Shown piece after piece: positions 6,732 to 13,965 of a stretch of 14,631 nt of DNA. The DNA comes from Thermocaproicibacter sp036741535. GTDB lineage: Bacteria; Bacillota; Clostridia; Oscillospirales; Acutalibacteraceae. The position numbers were made by a program, and so were the translations under genes. The stretch is taken from the NCBI GenBank assembly GCA_036741535.1, contig DAINSB010000043.1, positions 1 through 14,631 on the forward strand, read 5' to 3'. Under the pieces are notes generated by a model that was not told the origin of the DNA, searched no databases, and was given only the letters and a program-made list of their open reading frames with translations. Every line of letters starts with the position of its first letter. Within the stretch, counting starts at the first letter, position 1.

Positions 6732-6803
6732 AGAGAAATTCCGCCCAACCCTATTGGATACCTGTCGGACAGTCGGAAACACTAAGCCCGGAGGTGCTCT
6801 ACT

Positions 6804-7577
6804 ATGGTATCGCGCAAATCGGTCATCACGTTCGGCATGGTGGCGATCCCGATCGCGATGGTCACGGCCACGCAGGACAACGACATCCATCTCAACCAGC
6901 TGCACAAGGAAGACAACAGCCGCATCCGGTACAAAAAGACCTGCGCCCACTGCGGCAAGGAGCTCACGTCGGCGGACATCGTGAAAGGCTTCGAGTACGA
7001 CGACGACAAATATGTCGTCATCACGGACGAAGAGATCGAAAAGATCAAGACGGAAAAAGAAAAATCCATTCAGATCCTGCACTTCGCCCAACTGAATCAG
7101 ATCTCCCCTGTCTACTACGACAAGACCTATCAGGCTTTCCCCGAGACGGGGGGCGAAAAGGCGTTCGAGCTGCTGCGCGCGGCGCTGATGGCGGAGCAGA
7201 AGATCGCGATCGGCAAGACCGTCCTGGGCACGAAAGACACGCTGATGGCGATCATCCCGCGCGAGGACGGCATCCTCATCTCCACGATGTTCTACGCCGA
7301 CGACATCCGGGCGCTTCAGAAGCCGTACGCGAAGCCCGAAGTCTCCGAAGAGGAACTGAAAATGGCAAAGACGCTGATCAATTCGATGGACACGCCGTTC
7401 GACCCCTCGAAATACAAGGACGAATACCAGGAAAAGCTGCGGGCGCTGATCGAGACCAAGATCTCCGGCAAAGAGGTCGTCGCCGCGAAGCCCGAGGGCG
7501 CGGGAAAGGTCATCGACCTGATGGAGGCCCTGAAGGCCAGCGTCGAGCAGGCCAAAAAAGAGAAAGGCCCGGCGTGA
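6804..7577 (+). CDS. ku: Non-homologous end-joining protein Ku
   Basis: Bacterial Ku forms a homodimeric ring that binds DNA double-strand ends and recruits LigD. The 257-residue product starts with the typical ITFGMVAIPIAMVTATQDNDI strand pair. It continues with LHKEDNSRIRYKKTCAHCGKEL (a CxxC at 47/50), VKGFEYDDDKYVVITDEE, ISPVYYDKTYQAFPE, AEQKIAIGKTVLGTKD and FYADDIR, all recognisable Ku-core segments. It ends in a short lysine-containing tail; longer basic tails occur in some families. The ATG at 6804 has an excellent GGAGGTG site 7 bases upstream. The ligD start lies 3 bases after the Ku stop, so the two are almost certainly one operon and translationally coupled. No frameshift or missing block is visible. 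Confidence 0.97.
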   Translation: MVSRKSVITFGMVAIPIAMVTATQDNDIHLNQLHKEDNSRIRYKKTCAHCGKELTSADIVKGFEYDDDKYVVITDEEIEKIKTEKEKSIQILHFAQLNQISPVYYDKTYQAFPETGGEKAFELLRAALMAEQKIAIGKTVLGTKDTLMAIIPREDGILISTMFYADDIRALQKPYAKPEVSEEELKMAKTLINSMDTPFDPSKYKDEYQEKLRALIETKISGKEVVAAKPEGAGKVIDLMEALKASVEQAKKEKGPA

Positions 7578-7580
7578 CAT

Positions 7581-10019
7581 ATGGCGGAACTCAGCCGGTA
7601 CAACCGGAAGCGGAATTTTGAAAGGACCCTCGAGCCGGCGGGCGAGGCATCAAAGCCCGCAGAACAACTCCGGTTCGTCGTTCAGCGCCATATGGCCCGC
7701 AGGGCCCACTACGACTTCCGCCTCGAATGGGGCGGCGTCCTTTTAAGCTGGGCGGTGCCAAAGGGGCCGTCGCTCGACCCCCGCGACAAAAGGCTCGCCG
7801 TTCAGGTGGAGGACCACCCGCTGGAATACCGGAACTTCGAGGGGACGATCCCGAAGGGGGAATACGGCGGCGGAACGGTGATGCTGTGGGACGAGGGCAC
7901 CTGGGAACCTCAGGCGGACGCCGAAGCGGGGCTCAGAGAGGGCTCGCTCAAGTTCGTTCTGAAGGGCAGGAGGCTCAAGGGGAAATGGGCCCTGGTCCGG
8001 ATGAAACCGAAACCGGGTGAGAAACGGGCCAACTGGCTTCTGCTCAAGGAAAGAGATGGGTACGCGGGGACCGGCGGCGGGATCTCCGGATTCACCGCCA
8101 GCATCCGCACCGGGCGCACCATGGCGGAGATCGCGGCGGGGGCGGAGGAAAAAATTGCGCGGAATCCCTTCGGCAGCACGCAGGTGCAGCTTGCCAGACT
8201 GGTCGAAGCGGTGCCCGAGGGCGGAGACTGGCTCTACGAGCTGAAATACGACGGCTACCGCATCCTTGCGTATCTGGAGGGCGGCGGCGTCCGGCTCATG
8301 ACCCGAAACGGCAACGACGACACGGGCCGGTTTCGGGAGATCGCCGATTCCCTCACCGACTGGGCTGCCGGCAGGGCGATGGTGCTCGACGGGGAAATGG
8401 TGGTCGCGGACGCGGAGGGCAGGACGGATTTTCAGGCTCTGCAGAACTACCTGCGGGAGCCCGAAGGGAAAAACCTCACCTACATCGTTTTCGATCTTCT
8501 GGCTTTGGACGGGGCGGACCTGCGGGGGCGCCGCCTGATCGACCGGAAGGAATCGCTGGAAACTTTGATGGAGGATGCGCCGGCAAACCTCCGCTACAGC
8601 CGGCACGTCAGGGGAAACGGGAAGGAAAGTTTCCTTGCGGCCTGCCGGGCGAACCTCGAGGGGATCGTGGGCAAAAAGGCCGACTCCGTCTACAGCGGGA
8701 CGAGAAACGGCGACTGGATCAAGCTGAAATGCGGGAAGCGGCAGGAATTCGTCATCGGCGGCTATACGCGGTCGGAGAAGCAAACGGGCGGGATCAGCTC
8801 GCTTCTGCTCGGCGTCTATCTGGGCAAAGATCTGATGTATGCCGGCCGGGCGGGGACGGGCTTCACCGCCCGCGACCGGGAAGAGCTCGGGGCGAAATTT
8901 GCAGTCGTTAAAAGGGAAACTTCTCCCTTCAAACAGGCGCCGGAGGCAAGGCCGCATGAAAAGATCACCTGGCTGGAACCCCGGCTGGTCGCGGAGGTCA
9001 GGTTCGCGCAGTGGACCGAAGACAACCTGCTGAGGCAGGCGAGTTTCAAGGGCCTGCGGACGGACAAGGACCCCGGGGAGATCAGAAGGGAAGACGCGGA
9101 GGAAAAGCCGGAAGAAGAGCGATCCGCTGCGGATCGGGAGGAATCCATGGAAACGAACGGCGAGAGCATCACCATCGAAGGGGTCAGGATCACCAACCCG
9201 GACAAGGTGATCTTCGACGACCCGAAAATCACGAAAGCGGACGTGGTCCGGTACTACGCGAAAGTGTCGGAGCGCATGCTGCCGTATGTAGGCCACCGGA
9301 TTCTCAGCATTGTGCGCTGCCCAAAAGGGATCGGCCAGACCTGCTTTTTTAAAAAGCATCCCGGCCCAACGGACAAAGGGATCGTCACGGTGCCGGTGAC
9401 GGGCAGCAACGGAGAAAAGGAAGCCTACTTCTATCTTGAGAACGCGGCCGGGCTCGTCGCCGAAGCGCAGATGGGCACGCTGGAATTCCACCCCTGGGGA
9501 AGCCGCGTCGAAAATCCGGAAAAACCCGACGTGATGGTGTTCGACCTCGATCCGGACGCGGGGATGGACCTGGGGCGGGTGCGCCGGGGCGTGAAGGATC
9601 TCAAAAGCATCCTCGATCAGCTTTCGCTGGTCCCGTACCTCAAGACCAGCGGGGGAAAAGGATACCATGTGGTCGTACCTTTCGAGCCCTCCGCGGACTG
9701 GGACGCGTTTCACGATTTCGCCGAGCATATCGCCCAGGTGATGGAGCAGAAGTGGCCCGACCGCTACACGAGCAACGTCAGAAAAGAGAAGCGGAAAAAC
9801 AAGATTTTCATCGACTGGATCCGGAACGGCAGAGGCGCCACGAGCGTCGCCCCCTATTCCCTGAGGGCGAGAAAAGGGGCCCGCGTTTCCATGCCGATCT
9901 CATGGGAAGAGCTCGACTCGGTGGCTCCGGACGGCGTCGGCATGGCGGACGCGCTCAGGAGGATCGGCGGAGAGGATCCGTGGAACGGTTTTTTCGGGAC
10001 CAATCAGCGGCTCAAATAA
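7581..10019 (+). CDS. ligD: Multifunctional ATP-dependent DNA ligase LigD (phosphoesterase-ligase-polymerase)
   Basis: LigD processes, fills in and seals double-strand breaks held by Ku. The 812-residue protein has three domains. The N-terminal 3'-phosphoesterase domain (about 1-165) has H37, H43, D45 and H79, matching the metal and catalytic positions of the Pseudomonas enzyme shifted by five. The ligase domain (about 200-490) has the nucleotidylated Lys in ELKYDGYR (K222), YIVFDLLAL, EGIVGKKADSVY and WIKLKC. The C-terminal primase-like polymerase domain (about 528-812) has the catalytic FDLDPD (D655, D657), TSGGKGYHVVVP (689-700) and IFIDWIRN (D745). A charged Glu/Arg-rich linker (about 498-528) joins ligase and polymerase. 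The domain order is that of Pseudomonas LigD. The ATG at 7581 lies 3 bases after the ku stop with only a weak upstream AGAAAGG, so translation is probably coupled. All key motifs are intact. Confidence 0.97.
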   Translation: MAELSRYNRKRNFERTLEPAGEASKPAEQLRFVVQRHMARRAHYDFRLEWGGVLLSWAVPKGPSLDPRDKRLAVQVEDHPLEYRNFEGTIPKGEYGGGTVMLWDEGTWEPQADAEAGLREGSLKFVLKGRRLKGKWALVRMKPKPGEKRANWLLLKERDGYAGTGGGISGFTASIRTGRTMAEIAAGAEEKIARNPFGSTQVQLARLVEAVPEGGDWLYELKYDGYRILAYLEGGGVRLMTRNGNDDTGRFREIADSLTDWAAGRAMVLDGEMVVADAEGRTDFQALQNYLREPEGKNLTYIVFDLLALDGADLRGRRLIDRKESLETLMEDAPANLRYSRHVRGNGKESFLAACRANLEGIVGKKADSVYSGTRNGDWIKLKCGKRQEFVIGGYTRSEKQTGGISSLLLGVYLGKDLMYAGRAGTGFTARDREELGAKFAVVKRETSPFKQAPEARPHEKITWLEPRLVAEVRFAQWTEDNLLRQASFKGLRTDKDPGEIRREDAEEKPEEERSAADREESMETNGESITIEGVRITNPDKVIFDDPKITKADVVRYYAKVSERMLPYVGHRILSIVRCPKGIGQTCFFKKHPGPTDKGIVTVPVTGSNGEKEAYFYLENAAGLVAEAQMGTLEFHPWGSRVENPEKPDVMVFDLDPDAGMDLGRVRRGVKDLKSILDQLSLVPYLKTSGGKGYHVVVPFEPSADWDAFHDFAEHIAQVMEQKWPDRYTSNVRKEKRKNKIFIDWIRNGRGATSVAPYSLRARKGARVSMPISWEELDSVAPDGVGMADALRRIGGEDPWNGFFGTNQRLK

Positions 10020-10031
10020 GTAATTCCCCGG

Positions 10032-10607
10032 TCAGACCGCCATGGCGACGGAGAGACCGGCCGTGACCAGCGCCACCATCAAAAGCGGGATCATGCCGTC
10101 GACATACCCCGCGCGGGCTCCGAGATGGTAGTACAGCACATAGCAGACGAGATTGATCAGCGTGGCGACCCCGATCACGACGGCGAAGGCGACCGCCGGT
10201 CCGTGAGAGAACCGCCCCGCTCCATACAGCGCGTTGATCTCTGACAGCGCCAGCACCGCCCAACCGACAACGAGGAACAGTTCCGTCGTCACCTGCCTCT
10301 TGAAGAGCAGAGCCGTGACCGTCAGCAAGATGAAATACGCGGCGACGCCGCCCCATAAAAGCAGCCCGCCCGGGAACAGCGTTACACGAATCGAAGCGGA
10401 TTGAATCCCTTTGACCGCCAGAATGATCGCGGCCAGTCCCGCAACGAAAGCCGGGATCAGAAGCCATCCCGTTTTCACGCCCCGGACCGCTCCGGCGGGT
10501 TTGAAAGCCAGCAGCCACCAGGCCAGATAAAACGCACAGCAGAGGATCAGCAGAAGATTGCTCCAAAAAATCCGCCTGACCGGAAAGTCGAACTCACGGA
10601 TCGCCAA
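10032..10607 (-). CDS. Unrecognised six-helix membrane protein
   Basis: The product is about 191 residues and almost wholly hydrophobic. After a short charged N-terminus (IREFDFPVRR) there are six predicted membrane segments, beginning near FWSNLLLILCCAFYLAWW and ending with GMIPLLMVALVTAGLSVAMAV. There is no clear catalytic motif, and I cannot assign a family. The frame opens at a GTG (10616), but that GTG lies inside the GAGGTGG ribosome binding site. The TTG at 10607, 5 bases after the site, is the more likely start. It is convergent with ligD, whose stop codon is only 12 bases away with no visible terminator between them. It lies 98 bases downstream of the DUF554 gene on the same strand and may be cotranscribed with it. 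Confidence 0.75.
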   Translation of the reverse strand: MAIREFDFPVRRIFWSNLLLILCCAFYLAWWLLAFKPAGAVRGVKTGWLLIPAFVAGLAAIILAVKGIQSASIRVTLFPGGLLLWGGVAAYFILLTVTALLFKRQVTTELFLVVGWAVLALSEINALYGAGRFSHGPAVAFAVVIGVATLINLVCYVLYYHLGARAGYVDGMIPLLMVALVTAGLSVAMAV

Positions 10608-10638
10608 CTTTGCCACCTCACATCAGAATAAAGAATTC

Positions 10639-10678
10639 AGCATAAAGGCTAAATTTTCTACAGTTTGGCCCTTATGCT
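10639..10678. repeat. 11-bp inverted repeat between two membrane-protein genes
   Basis: AGCATAAAGGC (10639-10649) and GCCCTTATGCT (10668-10678) are reverse complements except at one position, with an 18-base loop. It lies in the gap between the DUF554 gene and the six-helix protein gene. On the minus strand there is no clean U run after it, so it is at best a weak attenuator or a processing structure. Confidence 0.35.
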
Positions 10679-10705
10679 TCTACCACTGATCACGGACATA
10701 TACGC

Positions 10706-11398
10706 TTACAGGAGCGCCGCGGCCCAGCATAAAACCGGCGCGACGACGATGGCCGGCAAAAAATTCGCCACCTTGATCTTGGTCAGGCCGATGATATTCA
10801 GCCCGAGCGCAATGATCAGCAAAGAGCCAGCGCAGGTGATTTCGGCAATGGCGGAAGCCGTCAAGACCGGCTGCAACGCCCGCGCCAGAAGGACGATGGA
10901 GCCCTGAAACACGAGAACGAAGGCGGCGGAAAACAGCACGCCAACGCCGAGGCTGACCGACAGCATGATCGAGGAGATGAAATCGAGCGCGGATTTGGTG
11001 AAAAGCATTTTATTGTCCCCGGAGAGACCGGCGTCCAGAGAACCGACGATCGTCATGGCCCCGACGCAGAATAAAAGGCTGCCGGTCACAAACCCCTGGG
11101 CGATCGAGGCGGATTTTCCGGAGGACGCCCGGAAGCGCGCGCCGATCCACTCCCCCAGAGAATTGATCCGCTGATCCAGGTCGATCCAGGTCCCGATGAC
11201 GGAGCCGATCACAACCGAGACGATCAGGATGATCGTGTTCTTCCCCTTCAAGGCTCCCGAGATGCCGATATAAACGGTACATAACCCGATACCGGTCATA
11301 ATGACCTCGGTAAACTTCTGCGGGATTTCCTTTTTGCACACAAGGCCGATCAGACTGCCTATCACAACCGCCAGGACATTCACGAATACGCCGATCAC
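10706..11398 (-). CDS. DUF554 family membrane protein (YdfK-like)
   Basis: This is a 230-residue integral membrane protein of the DUF554 family; no biochemical function is established to my knowledge. It begins IGVFVNVLAVVIGSLIG, the usual DUF554 N-terminus, and has the family segment GAMTIVGSLDAGLSGDNKMLFTKSALDFISS and a late GLNIIGLTKIKVANFLPA. About six or seven membrane segments are expected. The frame extends to an ATG at 11425, but a TATAAT box lies only 5 bases upstream of that ATG. The GTG at 11398, with GGGGAG 6 bases ahead, is therefore the true start. It is expressed from its own promoter, separate from the FtsX operon, which ends at the terminator near 11489-11525. Confidence 0.9.
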   Translation of the reverse strand: MIGVFVNVLAVVIGSLIGLVCKKEIPQKFTEVIMTGIGLCTVYIGISGALKGKNTIILIVSVVIGSVIGTWIDLDQRINSLGEWIGARFRASSGKSASIAQGFVTGSLLFCVGAMTIVGSLDAGLSGDNKMLFTKSALDFISSIMLSVSLGVGVLFSAAFVLVFQGSIVLLARALQPVLTASAIAEITCAGSLLIIALGLNIIGLTKIKVANFLPAIVVAPVLCWAAALL

Positions 11399-11430
11399 CG
11401 GATTCTCCCCACCCCTTCGATGCATGATCT

Positions 11431-11459
11431 ATTATATCGTATATCGGCCGCCTTTTCGA
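11431..11459 (-). promoter_or_regulatory. Promoter of the DUF554 gene
   Basis: On the minus strand a perfect TATAAT (-10) occupies 11431-11436. A TCGAAA (-35, four of six) occupies 11454-11459, with a 17-base spacer. Transcription would start near 11424 and give a leader of about 26 bases before the GTG start at 11398. Confidence 0.65.
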
Positions 11460-11488
11460 TTATCTGACGAAAAACGGATGATCATCAT

Positions 11489-11525
11489 AAAAAAAGCCTC
11501 CCGGCCGTGAAACGGCATCGGGGGG
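11489..11525 (-). terminator. Rho-independent terminator of the FtsX/DUF4418 operon
   Basis: Read on the minus strand, a G+C-rich hairpin (11497-11525) has the core GCCGT/ACGGC around a 3-base loop, a CCCG/CGGG outer stem with a 2-base bulge and one mismatch, and then seven T residues (11495 to 11489). This is a classic intrinsic terminator. It lies about 120 bases after the stop codon of the LolD-like ATPase gene and ahead of the DUF554 promoter. Confidence 0.8.
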
Positions 11526-11554
11526 ACAGCTGAAACCATATAAAATTTTGCGAT

Positions 11555-11576
11555 GCTCTCCGCGAAAACGGAGAGC
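11555..11576. repeat. 8-bp perfect hairpin in the operon 3' region
   Basis: GCTCTCCG (11555-11562) and CGGAGAGC (11569-11576) are perfect reverse complements with a 6-base loop. The structure precedes the main terminator in the minus-strand transcript and may protect the 3' end or add to termination; no T run follows it directly. Confidence 0.5.
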
Positions 11577-11604
11577 CGTTCTTCGCTTGACGGGAAACGG
11601 GCGC

Positions 11605-11646
11605 ACGGGCAGGCAACCCTTTCGCCCGGGCAAGCCGCCCTTTCGC
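11605..11646. repeat. Two tandem 21-bp imperfect repeats
   Basis: Units 11605-11625 and 11626-11646 match at 17 of 21 positions and share the exact 9-mer CCCTTTCGC at their ends. They abut the stop codon of the ATPase gene (11647). They look like a small tandem duplication in the 3' untranslated region. Confidence 0.55.
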
Positions 11647-12318
11647 TCAGAGGGGGTCCGCCGCGCTCAGCCTGCCGGCCTGCATGGTGAGAAGACGTCC
11701 GGCGAAGCGGGCGGCGTCCCTGTCGTGCGTCACCATCAGGACGGCGGTCCCCTCTTTCGTGGCCGCCCGAAACAGATCCAGAATCTCCTCCGTGGTCTCC
11801 GCGTCCAGATCACCCGTCGGTTCGTCCGCAATCAGCAGCTCCGGGGAAGGGAGCAGCGCCCTGACGATGGAAACCCGGCGCATCTCCCCGCCGGAGAGGT
11901 CCTGCGGGTACTGCGCCGCAAGCGGGAGGAGCCCCGCCTTCTCCAGCAGCGAGAGCGCCTTTTCCCGGCCGCAACTCCGCCGGGAAAAAACGAAGGGCAG
12001 CAGCACGTTCTGCAGAACGGTGAGGTTCGGCAGGACGCTTTGCCCCTGCATGATATAGCCGAGCTTCGTGCTGCGCAGAAGAGAACTCTCCCTGTCGTCG
12101 AGAGCGCCGTAGTCTTTCCCCTCGAAGCGGATTTCTCCGGAAGTCGGGGTCAGGATGCCCGCCAGCAGATTGAGCAGCGTGCTTTTTCCACTGCCGGAAC
12201 GGCCCTCGATACAGACGAATTCCCCTTTCCCGATCCCGAGCGACACTTCGTCCACCGCCCGGAACGGCTTGCCGCCCCGGGCGTACTCTTTGACGAGATT
12301 CCGGGCTGTCAAAATCAT
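11647..12318 (-). CDS. ABC transporter ATP-binding protein, LolD/MacB type
   Basis: This is a 223-residue ATPase partner of a FtsX-type permease. It shows Walker A GRSGSGKST (39-47), a Q-loop in YIMQGQSVLPNLTV, signature LSGGE (141-145), Walker B LLIADEP (161-167) with GDLD following, and the switch His in VTHDRDAA (H198). All catalytic residues are present. The open frame continues far upstream, but that part is out-of-frame permease DNA. The ATG at 12318 starts the typical MILTARNLVKEYARGGKPFRAVDEVS. It overlaps the permease stop codon by 4 bases (ATGA), which indicates translational coupling. ATPases of this group drive mechanical movement of extracytoplasmic permease domains rather than classic import. 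Confidence 0.93.
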   Translation of the reverse strand: MILTARNLVKEYARGGKPFRAVDEVSLGIGKGEFVCIEGRSGSGKSTLLNLLAGILTPTSGEIRFEGKDYGALDDRESSLLRSTKLGYIMQGQSVLPNLTVLQNVLLPFVFSRRSCGREKALSLLEKAGLLPLAAQYPQDLSGGEMRRVSIVRALLPSPELLIADEPTGDLDAETTEEILDLFRAATKEGTAVLMVTHDRDAARFAGRLLTMQAGRLSAADPL

Positions 12319-13529
12319 ATCCCGCCCTCCCGGATGACCAAATAGGCGTCGTCCCTGCATAGCCTGACCACGGAGGCGAGCGTGGAGACGGGACCCGCGG
12401 CAAAGGCCAGCACAAGGCTCGCGGCCGCAAGGGCTGCAAGCTGCGGGGCCGACGGCTGCAGATAGGGCAGGTTCAGGCTCTGCTGGAGGAACGCCCCCGA
12501 CGGCAGCAGGAGCAGAGCACCCAGCCCGACGCCGAGGATCCCGCCCGCCAGGCTGACCCCGCCGGCTTCCAGAAGCACCAGGGAGACGAGTTTGCCTTTC
12601 GTCGCGCCCAGGGAGCGCAGCAGGCCGAATTCGCGCTTCCGCTCGTTCAGGGCCACGGAAAAAACGACCGCGAGGACCACGACCGACAGGACCCACAGCA
12701 GGCAGCAGAGCGCAGCCGCGAAGCCGATCGTCCTCCGCAGGCTGCCGGAGAGGCTGCCGACGAATTTTTCCGCGGAGATCACGGAGATTTTCTGGTGCGC
12801 GGCGTCCGCCGCGCCGCCGATGTTGTCTTCCACGTCGCCGGCGGAATAGCCGTCCCGGAGCGACACGGCGACCGACGAAACGGCCCCCGCGGGGACCTCG
12901 GCGCCGCCGGTCTTTTTCACATAATCCACCGCCGCCCGCCGGGCCGCCTGCAGCGTCATGAACACGGACGAGTCGAAGCCGGTTCCCGTGCGGTCCAGCT
13001 TCGCGGCGACCGCGTAGGATCGGCCGAGCAGTTTGAATCTGCCGCCGACCGATCCGTTCACCGCTCCCCCGATCACGATCTCATCCATGGAAAGCGGCCC
13101 GGGACGCGCGCTGCCGATCCAGGGGCCCACCGTGAAATCGGTCTTCTGGTCGAAGCCCACGATCTGAACGGGAGACGAACAGCAGTCCGCGTTCAGAGTG
13201 GCGACGAACAGCTGCGGCGAGGCCGCGCGGACGCCCTTGGCCCCGGCAATCCGCTGCGTCCACGCCGCGTCCATGTAAAAGGTGCTGGGCTCGCCGCCCA
13301 GCAGGATCCCCTGCGTTCTCCGCTCGTATCCGCGCGGGACGACCAGCAGATCCGCCCCGAGGCGTTTCGAGAGCGCGTCCGTTCCGTTCTGAAGGCTCAG
13401 GGAGATCAGCGAGCCCGCAAAAAGCCCGAACGAAAGGGCGCAGACGAGGAACAGCAGGGCCACCGTGCGAAACGGGCGGCGCAGCAGGTCGCCCAGAGCG
13501 AAGGACAGAAAATTTTTTTCGCCGCTCAT
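12315..13529 (-). CDS. FtsX/MacB-type ABC transporter permease with extracytoplasmic Cys-Cys motif
   Basis: The product has 404 residues with the four-helix layout of FtsX-like permeases. One segment lies near 22-46, a large outside domain spans about 47-265, and three more segments lie at about 268-294, 316-343 and 364-389. The sequence ERKREFGLLRSLGATK (about 296-311) is the typical coupling region of this superfamily. The outer domain carries NADCCSSPVQIVGFD with C116-C117, followed by TDFTVGPWI. I recall similar CCS motifs in other clostridial permeases but cannot verify this here. The start ATG at 13529 overlaps the DUF4418 stop by 4 bases, and the gene end overlaps the ATPase start by 4 bases. 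The transported or sensed ligand is unknown; the Cys pair suggests metal or thiol chemistry. Confidence 0.88.
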   Translation of the reverse strand: MSGEKNFLSFALGDLLRRPFRTVALLFLVCALSFGLFAGSLISLSLQNGTDALSKRLGADLLVVPRGYERRTQGILLGGEPSTFYMDAAWTQRIAGAKGVRAASPQLFVATLNADCCSSPVQIVGFDQKTDFTVGPWIGSARPGPLSMDEIVIGGAVNGSVGGRFKLLGRSYAVAAKLDRTGTGFDSSVFMTLQAARRAAVDYVKKTGGAEVPAGAVSSVAVSLRDGYSAGDVEDNIGGAADAAHQKISVISAEKFVGSLSGSLRRTIGFAAALCCLLWVLSVVVLAVVFSVALNERKREFGLLRSLGATKGKLVSLVLLEAGGVSLAGGILGVGLGALLLLPSGAFLQQSLNLPYLQPSAPQLAALAAASLVLAFAAGPVSTLASVVRLCRDDAYLVIREGGI

Positions 13530-13951
13530 GATCCATGCCCTTTTTTCCGATTCCGGACGGAAAGAGCCAAATAGACCGAGTTCAGCGCAAAACCTATCAT
13601 TGTAAGACTACCGATGATGTAAAGCGCCGGGAAGGTGACGCTCCGGCACCTCATGTTTTCCATGCCGCACCCCCCGATCAGGACGGCGGGATACAGCACG
13701 GCGAGAACGCCGGCGAGAACGGCCGCGAGGCTCAGCCCCAGGCGCGCTTCGGCGGAGGAAAAAAGCAGGAGCAGAATCCCCAGCGCCGCGATCAGCAGAC
13801 CGAGGCCGAGCTCCGCCCGGCCGGTCCAGTGGCACGTCATCCAGGTCCCGTCCTCCATCGGCGGGTCGAGCTTGAAGATCGTCTGCGGGCCGACCGAGAT
13901 CAGCAGACCGGCGACGATCGCGCCGGCTCCGGAAACGATGCGGTTTTTCAT
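13526..13951 (-). CDS. DUF4418 family membrane protein
   Basis: This is a 141-residue protein with four predicted membrane segments (about 8-24, 47-66, 72-92, 107-131). Two polar loops carry conserved-looking residues: TCHWTG (C40, H41) and GGCGMENMRCRS (C95, M97, M100, C102). With a MKNR start and RNRKK end both placed inside, the two Cys loops face outside the cell. I assign it to DUF4418 from the CHxTG and C-x-M...MxCR pattern plus the TFPALYIIG segment. The function of the family is not known to me. The ATG at 13951 has AAAGGGG 8 bases upstream. It starts 14 bases after the upstream ATPase and overlaps the FtsX-like permease gene, so its product probably works with that permease. Confidence 0.82.
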   Translation of the reverse strand: MKNRIVSGAGAIVAGLLISVGPQTIFKLDPPMEDGTWMTCHWTGRAELGLGLLIAALGILLLLFSSAEARLGLSLAAVLAGVLAVLYPAVLIGGCGMENMRCRSVTFPALYIIGSLTMIGFALNSVYLALSVRNRKKGHGS

Positions 13952-13965
13952 GCGGCATTCCCCTT

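Noticed and set aside
6754..6784. Possible forespore sigma-G promoter ahead of ku (TTGGATA, 17-base spacer, AACACTA)
   Set aside because: The boxes are only partial matches, and the predicted start would fall inside the GGAGGTG ribosome binding site, so the message could not be translated well.
6198..7580. 460-residue minus-strand open frame opposite araR and ku
   Set aside because: Antisense to two well-recognised proteins; the Asp/Arg/Val-rich content reflects codon bias on the other strand.
7743..9728. 661-residue minus-strand open frame opposite ligD
   Set aside because: Antisense shadow of an intact LigD with all catalytic motifs; no family features and no ribosome binding site considered convincing.
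12319..12696. N-terminal extension of the LolD-like ATPase frame
   Set aside because: The extension is Arg/Gly/Pro-rich out-of-frame permease DNA; the real start at 12318 gives a normal ABC N-terminus and an ATGA overlap.
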